A program made the translations under genes and the position numbers. Positions 53,304 to 61,762 of a stretch of DNA of 64,000 nucleotides are shown piece after piece; positions within the stretch are counted from its first letter, which is position 1, and each line of letters begins with the position of its first letter. Where the stretch lies: positions 1,994,501 to 2,058,500 of the forward strand of contig NZ_AP014546.1 in the NCBI RefSeq assembly GCF_016592555.1, in the 5' to 3' direction. The stretch comes from Neptunomonas japonica JAMM 1380 (GTDB lineage: Bacteria; Pseudomonadota; Gammaproteobacteria; Pseudomonadales; Balneatricaceae). Under the pieces are notes generated by a model. It did not search any database. It saw only the letters and a list, made by a program, of their open reading frames with translations, and had not been told where the DNA came from.

Positions 53304-54220
53304 CTCTCTACTGCTTGGATGTGGGGGTACTTTAGTAAAATTTTCAGAGGAATAATTCTCAGTGTGGTTGTGTAGCCCACTTGGTATAGTGCATTTTTTT
53401 GCTCTTGATTGAGTTTAAACTCTGTAGGAGAAATGCTGCCCGCATGAATCACAACGGTTGAGTGCCAATAGTGGTCGTTAATATACTCTCTGGACATGGT
53501 TGTCATGAAAGTTCTGATTAATAATGCCATATAGCTAATCAAGGGAAAAAACCTAAATCCTTTAGGGTTGGTTACTTCTTGAATACTGCTTAACCTGAAC
53601 ACAACTACTGGCGAATCATCTCCCGCCCAATTTTGTTGCAGAGCTTCCTCTGACAGAATGCTTCCATCAACCATTAGCTGGCCACTGAACTCTTTAAAAC
53701 TAAATATGATTGGAATAGATATGGAAAAGCGAACCGCTAAAGATACTTTAAGGTTTGGTGTCCGTTCTTTATCGAAAATAACCGGTTGACCCGAGCGAAC
53801 ATCGGTCGCAACAACATGAAACGAATAGGGAAGCTCGGCAAAAGTAATACCATCAAGTTTATCGTCGATCCATGCCTCGAAACTATCTCCTGTGGAGAGT
53901 CCGCCTGAGCGTAGCAATCTGAATAATGAATGGCCTAAAAAGTGACTGAAATCTGTTTCTTCAGCGATGACTCTAATTTGCTTTAAAGAATAGCCAGCAG
54001 CATATAGTGCACCAACAATACTACCGCCAGACACTCCAACCAGCGTTGAGAACTTTAGTCCCATCTCTTCAAGTGCTGTTAAAACACCAATATGTGCAGA
54101 TAGCCTACTTCCACCTCCAGCTAATACTGGAACAATACTCGAAGCTGACGAACTGATTTCTGCTTCATCTCTATTCAAACGACTGATACCTAGATTAAAT
54201 AATTGAGAAATATATAACAT
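53300..54220 (-). CDS. Patatin-like phospholipase
   Basis: This 306-residue protein has the oxyanion motif AGGGSRLSAHIG (35-46), the nucleophile elbow GVSGGSIVGALYAAG (S64) and the catalytic Asp in LMVDGSILSEEAL, giving the Ser-Asp dyad of patatins. It probably hydrolyses phospholipids or lysophospholipids. There is no signal peptide. Its 3' end overlaps the stop of the LysE-type gene by four bases in convergent orientation. Confidence 0.9.
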   Translation of the reverse strand: MLYISQLFNLGISRLNRDEAEISSSASSIVPVLAGGGSRLSAHIGVLTALEEMGLKFSTLVGVSGGSIVGALYAAGYSLKQIRVIAEETDFSHFLGHSLFRLLRSGGLSTGDSFEAWIDDKLDGITFAELPYSFHVVATDVRSGQPVIFDKERTPNLKVSLAVRFSISIPIIFSFKEFSGQLMVDGSILSEEALQQNWAGDDSPVVVFRLSSIQEVTNPKGFRFFPLISYMALLIRTFMTTMSREYINDHYWHSTVVIHAGSISPTEFKLNQEQKNALYQVGYTTTLRIIPLKILLKYPHIQAVES

Positions 54221-54358
54221 TATAGCTGTATGTGCCTATAAACCCTTACTTTTGGATAGGTATATTATCTTTCTTGGTCCTATTTCAAACAGATAACTCG
54301 GTAGATCATGATGAAATAGTAAATTTTTTAACTAAATCGATATACCAATAGGTTGATT

Positions 54359-55186
54359 ATGAAGCAAACGAAATACCTTTATATGGGCAAGATTCAAGCT
54401 GTTATTTTTGATTGGGCAGGAACAACAATCGATTATGGCTCACTTGCACCTGTCAACGCTTTTTGTGAGCTATTCAAATCTCATCATGTAGCTATTACTT
54501 TATCCGAGGCTCGGGCGCCCATGGGCGTTGAGAAAAGAGAACACATTCGCCAGCTCCTCTTAATACCGCGTATACAGCAAGCCTGGTTGGACACTCATCG
54601 TATGGTGCCTGATGATAACGTAATTGATCAGCTATATAATGAGTTTATACCTATTCAAAAGGTGAGTATTGCAGAACGTTCGGAGTTGATCCCTGGTGTT
54701 AAAGCCGTGTTTGATTACTTAATAGCGCATGGGATTAAAGTGGGTGCCAATACTGGATATAGCCAAGAAATGATCACTGATATGCGCCAAACCGCTACAG
54801 CACAAGGTTACAAGCCTGCTTCTGTTGTTTGTGCTACCGATGTATTTAGAGGGCGTCCTTTCCCAGACATGTTGTTAAAAAACATGCATGAACTTGAAGT
54901 TAGTGCTGTTCAATCAGTCATAAAAGTTGATGACACTATCGCTGGCATTCAAGAAGGCTTAAACGCAGGTTGTTGGACAGTAGGGGTCACGATAACAGGA
55001 AATGAAGTCGGACTGGATTTACCTGAATGGAATAAAATGTCAATTGAACAACAGCAAATCCTTCGCAGTACTGCTTATGAAAGACTTCACAATGCTGGCG
55101 CTCATTTTGTAGTTGATTCAGTCGCAGAGCTACCGAAAATAATAGCTAACATTGAAAAAAAGCTCAGTAATGGAGAGCAACCTTAA
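54359..55186 (+). CDS. phnX: Phosphonoacetaldehyde hydrolase PhnX
   Basis: This 275-residue haloacid dehalogenase-superfamily enzyme shows VIFDWAGTTIDYGSLAPVNA (nucleophile Asp18), the cap-domain Schiff-base lysine region MGVEKREHIRQLL, GANTGYSQEMITDM, GRPFPDMLL and VKVDDTIAGIQEG. It cleaves phosphonoacetaldehyde to acetaldehyde and phosphate, the second step of 2-aminoethylphosphonate use. I start at the ATG 54359. The usual partner PhnW and any phosphonate transporter are absent nearby. Confidence 0.94.
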   Translation: MKQTKYLYMGKIQAVIFDWAGTTIDYGSLAPVNAFCELFKSHHVAITLSEARAPMGVEKREHIRQLLLIPRIQQAWLDTHRMVPDDNVIDQLYNEFIPIQKVSIAERSELIPGVKAVFDYLIAHGIKVGANTGYSQEMITDMRQTATAQGYKPASVVCATDVFRGRPFPDMLLKNMHELEVSAVQSVIKVDDTIAGIQEGLNAGCWTVGVTITGNEVGLDLPEWNKMSIEQQQILRSTAYERLHNAGAHFVVDSVAELPKIIANIEKKLSNGEQP

Positions 55187-55379
55187 CCTGCCTTCTTTGT
55201 CATAAGTACTGCGATAAATATTTTTATCTTAATAAAACCACCCAGCTATTTGTTATTTCTGGTGAACTAACGTCTAATAATGCAGCCAAAGTAGCAATGT
55301 TTTGCATCTAAATGCTTGATGCCAAGCTAGCTAATACTTCGGTAATCTGGGTTTGTTTAGATATCTACTTTGAGATAGA

Positions 55380-55415
55380 TCAGGCAAAAGCTTTGTCACT
55401 AGAGCTTTCGCCTGA
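55380..55415 (+). terminator. Hairpin between phnX and ndh
   Basis: TCAGGCAAAAGCT (55380-55392) pairs with AGCTTTCGCCTGA (55403-55415), with one mismatch. CACTATTTT follows. It is closer to ndh (20 bases) than to phnX, so it could be a terminator or a leader structure of ndh. Confidence 0.5.
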
Positions 55416-55435
55416 CACTATTTTAAGGAATTAAT

Positions 55436-56758
55436 ATGAAAACTATCGTCATTGTAGGTGGCGGGGCTGGGGGGCTTGAATTAGCCACTCGGTTGGGCCA
55501 TCAATATGGGAAACAAGGTAAAAGCACACCTGACCAACAAATAGAAATTATCCTTGTAGATAAAAACCGCTCACATATCTGGAAGCCGCTGCTGCATGAA
55601 ATCGCCACAGGCTCTTTAGATATCAATACTGATGGGGTTGTCTATCGTGCCCACTCTAGTCTTCACTATTACCAGTTCCAACAAGGAACAATGACCGGTA
55701 TTGACCGGGAGAATCAAACCATCCTTTTGCAAGCACTCGATGATAATGAAGGTAAAGAAATACTCCCACCGCGTGAGATTAAGTACGATACGCTAGTAAT
55801 GGCTGTTGGTAGTGTAAGTAATGACTTTGGCACGCCTGGTGTTGCTGAACATTGTTACTATCTTGATTCGCACCTTCAGGCGGAACGCTTTCATCAATCA
55901 ATGCTGAATCACTTTTTAAGGATTAACCAGCAGTCCGATAGCCCGGATGCTGAGCAAGGTGTTTTAGAACTAGCCATAGTCGGTGGCGGAGCAACGGGGG
56001 TTGAGCTTGCCGCTGAGCTTTATCATGTAGCTGACTTATTAAAAGTTTACGGTATGCCTGAGATGTCAGCTAAGCGATTAAAAATAGCATTAATCGAAGC
56101 AGGTCCGCGCTTACTTCCTGCCTTACCTGATCGCATTGCACTAACAGTAAGGCGAGAATTACAAAAGTTGGGGGTCGAAATACGTGAAAATACACGTGTT
56201 ATAGCGGCAGATCCCGAAGGGTTTGAAACAGCAGACCAACAACGTATATCCGCAGATATTACCGTGTGGGCTGCTGGAGTTAAGGCACCCGATTTTATTA
56301 AGTCACTTGACATGTTTGAGACTAACCGAATCGGTCAAATCATAGTAAAACCAAGCTTGCAAAGCAGTGTGGACGATAATATTTATGTTATCGGTGATTG
56401 TTCTGCATGTGAGCAGCCCGACGGTAGTTGGGTTCCACCAAGAGCACAGTCCGCTCATCAAATGGCTGATTTGGTCAGAAAGAATATTAAACTTCAATTA
56501 AAACACAAGCCTTTACAAGACTATATCTACAAAGACCATGGATCATTAGTGAACTTGAGTAAATACAGTACTGTGGGGAGCTTGATGGGGAACCTAAATA
56601 AAGGGACCATGTTTATCGAAGGACGTCTTGCGCGCTTTGTTTACATCTCACTTTATAGGATGCACCAGATAGCTATACATGGCTGGTTACGTGCCACTGC
56701 AGTAATGCTTGCACAGAAAATTGCTAATAGCGTTAAACCCAAAATGAAACTGCATTAA
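55436..56758 (+). CDS. ndh: Type II NADH dehydrogenase (NDH-2)
   Basis: This 440-residue membrane-associated flavoprotein has the FAD motif IVGGGAGGLELATRLG at the start, the NADH motif IVGGGATGVELAAELYHV in the middle, VWAAGVKAPDF and IYVIGDCSACEQPDGSWVPP. It transfers electrons from NADH to quinone without pumping protons. The C-terminus is basic and amphipathic (NSVKPKMKLH), as expected for membrane attachment. AAGGAATTAAT precedes the ATG. Confidence 0.95.
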   Translation: MKTIVIVGGGAGGLELATRLGHQYGKQGKSTPDQQIEIILVDKNRSHIWKPLLHEIATGSLDINTDGVVYRAHSSLHYYQFQQGTMTGIDRENQTILLQALDDNEGKEILPPREIKYDTLVMAVGSVSNDFGTPGVAEHCYYLDSHLQAERFHQSMLNHFLRINQQSDSPDAEQGVLELAIVGGGATGVELAAELYHVADLLKVYGMPEMSAKRLKIALIEAGPRLLPALPDRIALTVRRELQKLGVEIRENTRVIAADPEGFETADQQRISADITVWAAGVKAPDFIKSLDMFETNRIGQIIVKPSLQSSVDDNIYVIGDCSACEQPDGSWVPPRAQSAHQMADLVRKNIKLQLKHKPLQDYIYKDHGSLVNLSKYSTVGSLMGNLNKGTMFIEGRLARFVYISLYRMHQIAIHGWLRATAVMLAQKIANSVKPKMKLH

Positions 56759-56765
56759 TGGTATG

Positions 56766-56796
56766 ATTTGTCGCTAGAATTTTTAAAACGACAAAT
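56766..56796. repeat. Inverted repeat upstream of the ABC exporter
   Basis: ATTTGTCG (56766-56773) and CGACAAAT (56789-56796) form a perfect 8-bp inverted repeat, extendable to 12 bp with one mismatch, in the 52-base gap between ndh and the ABC gene. It could be an operator or a leader hairpin. Confidence 0.5.
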
Positions 56797-56810
56797 GATA
56801 AGGACATACC

Positions 56811-58649
56811 ATGTTTGCATTTTTTGAGCGGTTAGTTGCACCGTTTCCATCAGAGGAGCCGCAGCAACCGCCCAAAGGTATTTATGCGTTTTGCCGCCAT
56901 TATACGAAGGGGAGTGAGCTGTACCTTTTATTGATGGCGGTGTTAACAGCCTTAATCGCTATCTCAGAAGTTATGTTGTTTGGCTTTATGGGAGAACTCG
57001 TTGATTGGTTAGTCACTAAATCCCCTGAAACACTGTTTCAAGATGAAGGTGGCCGCCTTATAACAATGAGCCTAGTCGTACTGGTAGTTTTACCATTGCT
57101 TGTACTACTGCATGGCTTATTGGTTCATCAAACATTGCTTGGCAATTACCCCATGTCAATTCGTTGGATGACACACCGTTATTTATTAAAACAAAGCATG
57201 TCTTTTTATAGCAATGATTTTGCTGGCCGTATTGCGACTAAGGTTATGCAAACCTCTTTGGCGATTCGTGAAACCGTCATGAAAATACTCGATGTACTGA
57301 TGTTTGTATTGGTGTACTTCATCTCTATCGTTGTACTGGTTGCCCAAGCGGATATTAGATTGATGTTCCCTATGATTATTTGGATGGGATGTTATATCGG
57401 TATTCAGATGTACTTTGTACCTAAGCTAAAACGGGTATCAATGGAGCAAGCAGATGCACGCAGTATCATGACAGGCCGCATTGTTGATAGTTATACCAAT
57501 ATCCAAACGGTTAAATTGTTTTCTCATACTGACCGTGAGTCGCGCTATGCAGAAGAGGGGATGAACGGTTTTTTAGATACTGTCTATCGCCAGATGCGTT
57601 TAGTGACAGGCCTTAATTTTTGCGTACAGTTCATCAACTATTTTTTAGCATTTTGTGTTGCTGCATTTTCAATTTGGTTATGGAAAGACAGCGCAATTAC
57701 GGTAGGAGCTATTGCTATCGCCGTGAGTCTTGCACTACGTATTAACGGAATGGCGCAATGGATCATGTGGGAGATAAGCTCTCTGTTTGAGAACATTGGA
57801 ACAGTCAGTGACGGTATGAAAACAATGTCGACGCCACAAGAAGTAGCCGATATTCCCCATGCACAAGCATTAGATGTCAAACAGGGTGCTGTTAAATTTG
57901 ATCAGGTTGGTTTTCACTACGGTCAAAAATCAGGGGTAATTGATCACCTTAACTTAGATATTAAACCCGGTGAGAAAATTGGTATTGTAGGGCGCTCTGG
58001 TGCTGGAAAATCAACACTGGTCAATCTGTTGATGCGTTTCTATGATGTCGAGTCTGGTCGAGTTGTTATTGATGGGCAAGATATCAGCCAAGTGACGCAA
58101 GAAAGCTTACGCCAACACATCGGCATGGTGACACAAGATACTTCTTTGTTGCACCGCTCGGTGAGAGATAACATTTTATATGGTCGTCCAGATGCAACTG
58201 AAGAAGAGTTGCGTGACGCCACTGAAAAAGCTGAAGCAAGCGAATTCATACAAAAGTTAACCGACCCAGCAGGGCGAGTTGGCTTAGATGCTCAGGTAGG
58301 TGAGCGTGGTGTCAAGTTATCAGGAGGGCAACGTCAGCGAATAGCAATAGCGCGTGTATTGTTAAAAAATGCACCTATTCTTATTCTTGATGAAGCAACT
58401 TCTGCCTTAGATTCAGAAGTTGAGGCCGCTATTCAGCACAGCTTGAATAAACTGATGGAAGGCAAAACTGTGATTGCGATCGCGCACCGCTTATCAACAA
58501 TTGCAGCAATGGATCGCCTAATCGTTATGGAGCAAGGTGAAATTGTTGAGCAGGGTACTCATCAGGAGCTTGTCGCTTTCGGTGGAATTTATGCGAAATT
58601 ATGGGCGCACCAAACAGGTGGGTTCTTGGGGTTGGATATCAGTGATTAA
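56811..58649 (+). CDS. ABC exporter, fused permease and ATPase
   Basis: This 612-residue half-transporter has a six-helix permease domain (about 35-330) and an ATP-binding domain with Walker A IVGRSGAGKSTLVNLL, signature KLSGGQRQRIAIARVLL, Walker B PILILDEATSALD and the H-loop AIAHRLSTIA. It works as a homodimer or with another half. The substrate (lipid, drug or peptide) cannot be read from the sequence. It follows ndh by 52 bases and ends before a hairpin terminator. Confidence 0.93.
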   Translation: MFAFFERLVAPFPSEEPQQPPKGIYAFCRHYTKGSELYLLLMAVLTALIAISEVMLFGFMGELVDWLVTKSPETLFQDEGGRLITMSLVVLVVLPLLVLLHGLLVHQTLLGNYPMSIRWMTHRYLLKQSMSFYSNDFAGRIATKVMQTSLAIRETVMKILDVLMFVLVYFISIVVLVAQADIRLMFPMIIWMGCYIGIQMYFVPKLKRVSMEQADARSIMTGRIVDSYTNIQTVKLFSHTDRESRYAEEGMNGFLDTVYRQMRLVTGLNFCVQFINYFLAFCVAAFSIWLWKDSAITVGAIAIAVSLALRINGMAQWIMWEISSLFENIGTVSDGMKTMSTPQEVADIPHAQALDVKQGAVKFDQVGFHYGQKSGVIDHLNLDIKPGEKIGIVGRSGAGKSTLVNLLMRFYDVESGRVVIDGQDISQVTQESLRQHIGMVTQDTSLLHRSVRDNILYGRPDATEEELRDATEKAEASEFIQKLTDPAGRVGLDAQVGERGVKLSGGQRQRIAIARVLLKNAPILILDEATSALDSEVEAAIQHSLNKLMEGKTVIAIAHRLSTIAAMDRLIVMEQGEIVEQGTHQELVAFGGIYAKLWAHQTGGFLGLDISD

Positions 58650-58694
58650 CCTTAATTCTAATGAGTAAATAACAATCGGTTCATCTGCTTTCCT

Positions 58695-58731
58695 AAAAAA
58701 CCAGTTCAATCGTAAGAGTGAGCTGGTTTTT
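58695..58731. terminator. Terminator downstream of the ABC exporter
   Basis: AAAAAACCAG (58695-58704) pairs with CTGGTTTTT (58723-58731) around an 18-base loop. The flanking A and T runs allow function in either direction. It lies 46 bases after the exporter gene. Confidence 0.7.
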
Positions 58732-58791
58732 AAAATTACTCGATATAAAGTCGGTTAAAAATCTCTTAGTGAGTACCTTAGCTAGTTGTTT

Positions 58792-59244
58792 TTATCGATA
58801 TTTTTTATTTCGAAAATACTGATGCTTGCTTTTATAATTAGAGTACTTCTTCGCTCTAATGGGTCGATGTGCATCCCTCTTATAGTGCTGCTTGTATCCT
58901 TTCTTATTGTGTTCTCTGTTATGACGCGTTTGATACTTCACCCTAGGTGAATAAGGGTAATGTTGATAGGATCGATTAAGTGGGCTGTGTGGAACAAGAT
59001 AAGTGCTTGAATAGTTTTGATGAGAATAGTGATGCTGCTGATATCTTGATGACCGACGTATTTTTTGATCGCTATACAGGTAAATTGGCGTTCCAAGCGA
59101 AACAGATATGGCTCCATGCGGGAAGAAAAAATTCAGTGCACCGTTGGCTACAATATCAACCTCGGCCTTGGCGGGCATAATCAACAACAGTGAAATGAGT
59201 AAAGCCATGCTTAAACGATAAGGTAAATTGTATATGCTACGCAT
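58792..59244 (-). CDS. Secreted His/Tyr/Arg/Lys-rich protein of unknown function
   Basis: This 150-residue exported protein has a signal peptide (MALLISLLLIMPAKA, likely cleaved near residue 27). A short conserved-looking stretch (VANGALNFFFPHGAISVSLG) follows, then about 85 residues very rich in His, Tyr, Arg, Lys and Ser (HHYSHQNYSSTYLVPHS; KKGYKQHYKRDAHRP). No known domain is visible. The composition suggests metal binding, surface interaction or disorder. A strong AGGAGG precedes the ATG by 9 bases. It is divergent from the symporter gene. Confidence 0.7.
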   Translation of the reverse strand: MRSIYNLPYRLSMALLISLLLIMPAKAEVDIVANGALNFFFPHGAISVSLGTPIYLYSDQKIRRSSRYQQHHYSHQNYSSTYLVPHSPLNRSYQHYPYSPRVKYQTRHNREHNKKGYKQHYKRDAHRPIRAKKYSNYKSKHQYFRNKKYR

Positions 59245-59495
59245 AACGGTTACCTCCTGACTAATTGCACTTAGGTATTTAGGTGCTATTTCAGCATATC
59301 CCTTAATAGAAATGATTGTCAGTTATAGAATTGCTAAGAAGTGTAAAGTTTTGTTAAGCCAGTACTCTTTATCTATGGGTTTTATCAGCTTCGGCTACTC
59401 CGATAAATTTATTTTTTATTCGTTAACATCTTAAAAAACTTAATCTTTATCGCTTGACGGAACTAAAAAATATTCATGTAATCACATTATCTAAA

Positions 59496-59522
59496 GGGGG
59501 TAATTTAGCCCCAATAAGGGGA
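59496..59522 (+). promoter_or_regulatory. Competing hairpins over the ribosome site of the symporter gene
   Basis: GGGG (59497-59500) can pair with CCCC (59509-59512), or the same CCCC can pair with GGGG (59518-59521), which is the ribosome-binding site of the symporter (ATG at 59527). The two pairings exclude each other, giving a possible small translational switch. It could be chance in a short G/C-rich patch. Confidence 0.4.
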
Positions 59523-59526
59523 CTCT

Positions 59527-60909
59527 ATGGAGCAATCGCTCGCCATTGCCGTTGGTTTTATTGCTGTACTCTCTCTATTACTATCGCCAAAAGCGAAAAG
59601 TGACGGAGCATTTTTTAAAGGGTTATCTCCCGCAGGGGAGCAACCCGGGTTATTACTCCTTATCTTTTCACAAGTGACGACATGGATTTTTGCACGCTCT
59701 TTACTTAATGCCGCAATCCTGGGTTTCTATTATGGGGTTTGGGGTACCTTAGCCTATGCCGCATACTACTTGTCATTTCTGACTGGTGCTAAAATCATTG
59801 ACTCGGTACGTTTTCAACACGGCTTCACTAGCATTCAAGCATTTTTAGATGACCGTTTTGGTGCTTGGGGTACTCGCTGTTACAACTTTGTTGTTGGTAT
59901 AAGGTTAGTGAGTGAGATTTTTGCCAATATTCTAGTTATTGGTATTTTGTTTGGTGTTGCTGGTAGTAGTTCGTACATGTTCGCTGTTATTGCCTTTGCT
60001 GTTATTACGCTTGTGTATTCGATGTTGGGTGGCTTACATGCGTCTTTGCGTACAGATCTAATGCAGATGATATTGTTTCTTGTTGTATTAGTGGCGCTTA
60101 CTATCCTAGTGATCGCTAGCGGTAACGCTACACTGGATAACTTGCTGTTTAAGCCTTTTGAAATCACGGACCCGGGTCCTATTTTATTGCTTGTTGCTTT
60201 ATTGCAAGTGTGGAGTTATCCAATGCATGACCCTGTCATGATGGACCGCGGTTTTCTGGCTGATCGAGACACAACAAGAAAAAGTTTTTTACATGCCGCA
60301 TGGATAAGTGTGATCTGTATTACACTTTTCGGGACTTTCGGTGTAATAGCCGGTGCTCAAGCACAGTCGGGAGAAGCAATGAATGCAGTTTTATTACGCA
60401 TTCTGGGTGATGTACCCATGTTGCTTTTTAATGTGATGCTAGTTATTTCAGCTATGTCTACGTTAGATAGCACGTTATCGAGCTCCTCAAAATTGGTCGC
60501 TGTTGATATGAAATGGGTCGCACCCAATGTGCGAAATGGCCGTATGACAATGGCAACCTTTATGCTGGTTGGTTTGCTTTGTGTTTTCTTAGGCAATAAA
60601 GATCTGTTTAGCGCTGTTGCTGTAAGCGGTACTGCCTCTATGTATCTTGCGCCGGTTATTTTCTTCTCTTTATGGGGTGGGAAAACAGACATTCCAGTGT
60701 GGAGTTATCTGGCAACATTCTTGCTCGCTTTAACAGGTGCAGCGCTCTACTTTATTGAGTCAGCAGGGCACACACAGCTCTTAGGCAACTATCATAAATA
60801 CACAAAATTGTTGTTTATTTCGGCTTCGATTTTAATAGTGGGTTGTGTGTTTTTCTGGCTGGGCTCATTAAGTAATTCACAAAAACAACGTATGCAAGTA
60901 GCCGCATAA
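59527..60909 (+). CDS. Sodium:solute symporter family transporter
   Basis: This 460-residue integral membrane protein has about 12-13 helices in the SSS pattern: FSQVTTWIFARSLLNAAILG near helix 2, YSMLGGLHASLRTDLMQMIL with the family's conserved Gly-Gly and Asp, and SAMSTLDSTLSSSSKLVAVD, which holds the sodium-site Ser/Thr residues. It takes up a solute with sodium. The substrate is unknown. Its stop overlaps the ATG of the metallophosphoesterase-like gene by one base, and a MurI-like gene follows. Confidence 0.88.
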   Translation: MEQSLAIAVGFIAVLSLLLSPKAKSDGAFFKGLSPAGEQPGLLLLIFSQVTTWIFARSLLNAAILGFYYGVWGTLAYAAYYLSFLTGAKIIDSVRFQHGFTSIQAFLDDRFGAWGTRCYNFVVGIRLVSEIFANILVIGILFGVAGSSSYMFAVIAFAVITLVYSMLGGLHASLRTDLMQMILFLVVLVALTILVIASGNATLDNLLFKPFEITDPGPILLLVALLQVWSYPMHDPVMMDRGFLADRDTTRKSFLHAAWISVICITLFGTFGVIAGAQAQSGEAMNAVLLRILGDVPMLLFNVMLVISAMSTLDSTLSSSSKLVAVDMKWVAPNVRNGRMTMATFMLVGLLCVFLGNKDLFSAVAVSGTASMYLAPVIFFSLWGGKTDIPVWSYLATFLLALTGAALYFIESAGHTQLLGNYHKYTKLLFISASILIVGCVFFWLGSLSNSQKQRMQVAA

Positions 60910-61754
60910 TGACAATATTTAATCCTATATCAACGCGTCCCCTTCTTGTTTTCGGAGGGGCTTATAGTAATGCATCAGCCACTGAAGCGTTAATTGCTGA
61001 GGCTCAGCGATTAAGCATTCCACCCAGTAATATCTTGTGCACAGGTGATCTTGTTGCTTATTGCGCATCCCCTCAAGAAACAATAAATTTAATCAAAAAT
61101 TGGCAGATCGCCGTGGTTATGGGCAACTGCGAAGAGTCCTTTGGCAATGATGCAGACGATTGTGGCTGTGGCTTTGAAGAGGGTACTGCTTGTGATTTAC
61201 TTTCAGCAGACTGGTTTAACTTTTCGAAGCCTAGAATTAGCATGGCTAACAAACAGTGGATGAAAGCGTTGCCTCGTTCTATTGAGTTTAACTTTGCAGG
61301 GTTTCGTTGTGAGGCAATACACGGTGGAGTCGATCGGATTAACCAATTCATCTACACTTCAGATGAGGACGAAATCTCTCAGCAACTAAATAAAGTCGAT
61401 GTTGATATCGTCTTTGGTGGCCATTGCGGTATCCCCTTTGGTAAACGCTCAAGAAATAAAACGTGGCTCAATGCGGGGGTGATTGGCATGCCCGCTAACG
61501 ATGGAACACAAGATGGTTGGTATATGCTTGTGACACCTAAACAAGATGGAGTCAATGTTGATTGGTACCGGCTGCCATATGACGCACAGTTAACAGCAGA
61601 CACTATGCAAAGAGAAGGTTTAAATACGGGCTATAAAGACGCTTTACTGACCGGTACTTGGCCGAGTGCAGATGTGTTGCCGGCTGAAGAGAAAGCCGCT
61701 TCGGGACAACAGTTGAGTCTAGAGAGTATGCATCTTGAGATGACACAGGCATGA
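60909..61754 (+). CDS. Metallophosphoesterase-fold protein with altered metal motifs
   Basis: This 281-residue protein follows the calcineurin-like fold, but most metal ligands differ. The first motif reads VFGGAYSN (15-21) instead of a DxH form. GDLVAYCASPQETI keeps GD. The third is VVMGNCEES (C74) instead of GNHD, and the last is GGHCGIPF (H172, C173) instead of GHxH. IHGGVDRINQF keeps one His. A cysteine-rich insert, DDCGCGFEEGTACD, follows motif three. I believe this is a distinct conserved subfamily rather than decay, because the changes are coherent. It overlaps the symporter gene and is 8 bases from the MurI-like gene, suggesting shared regulation. Confidence 0.75.
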   Translation: MTIFNPISTRPLLVFGGAYSNASATEALIAEAQRLSIPPSNILCTGDLVAYCASPQETINLIKNWQIAVVMGNCEESFGNDADDCGCGFEEGTACDLLSADWFNFSKPRISMANKQWMKALPRSIEFNFAGFRCEAIHGGVDRINQFIYTSDEDEISQQLNKVDVDIVFGGHCGIPFGKRSRNKTWLNAGVIGMPANDGTQDGWYMLVTPKQDGVNVDWYRLPYDAQLTADTMQREGLNTGYKDALLTGTWPSADVLPAEEKAASGQQLSLESMHLEMTQA

Positions 61755-61762
61755 TAGATTAA

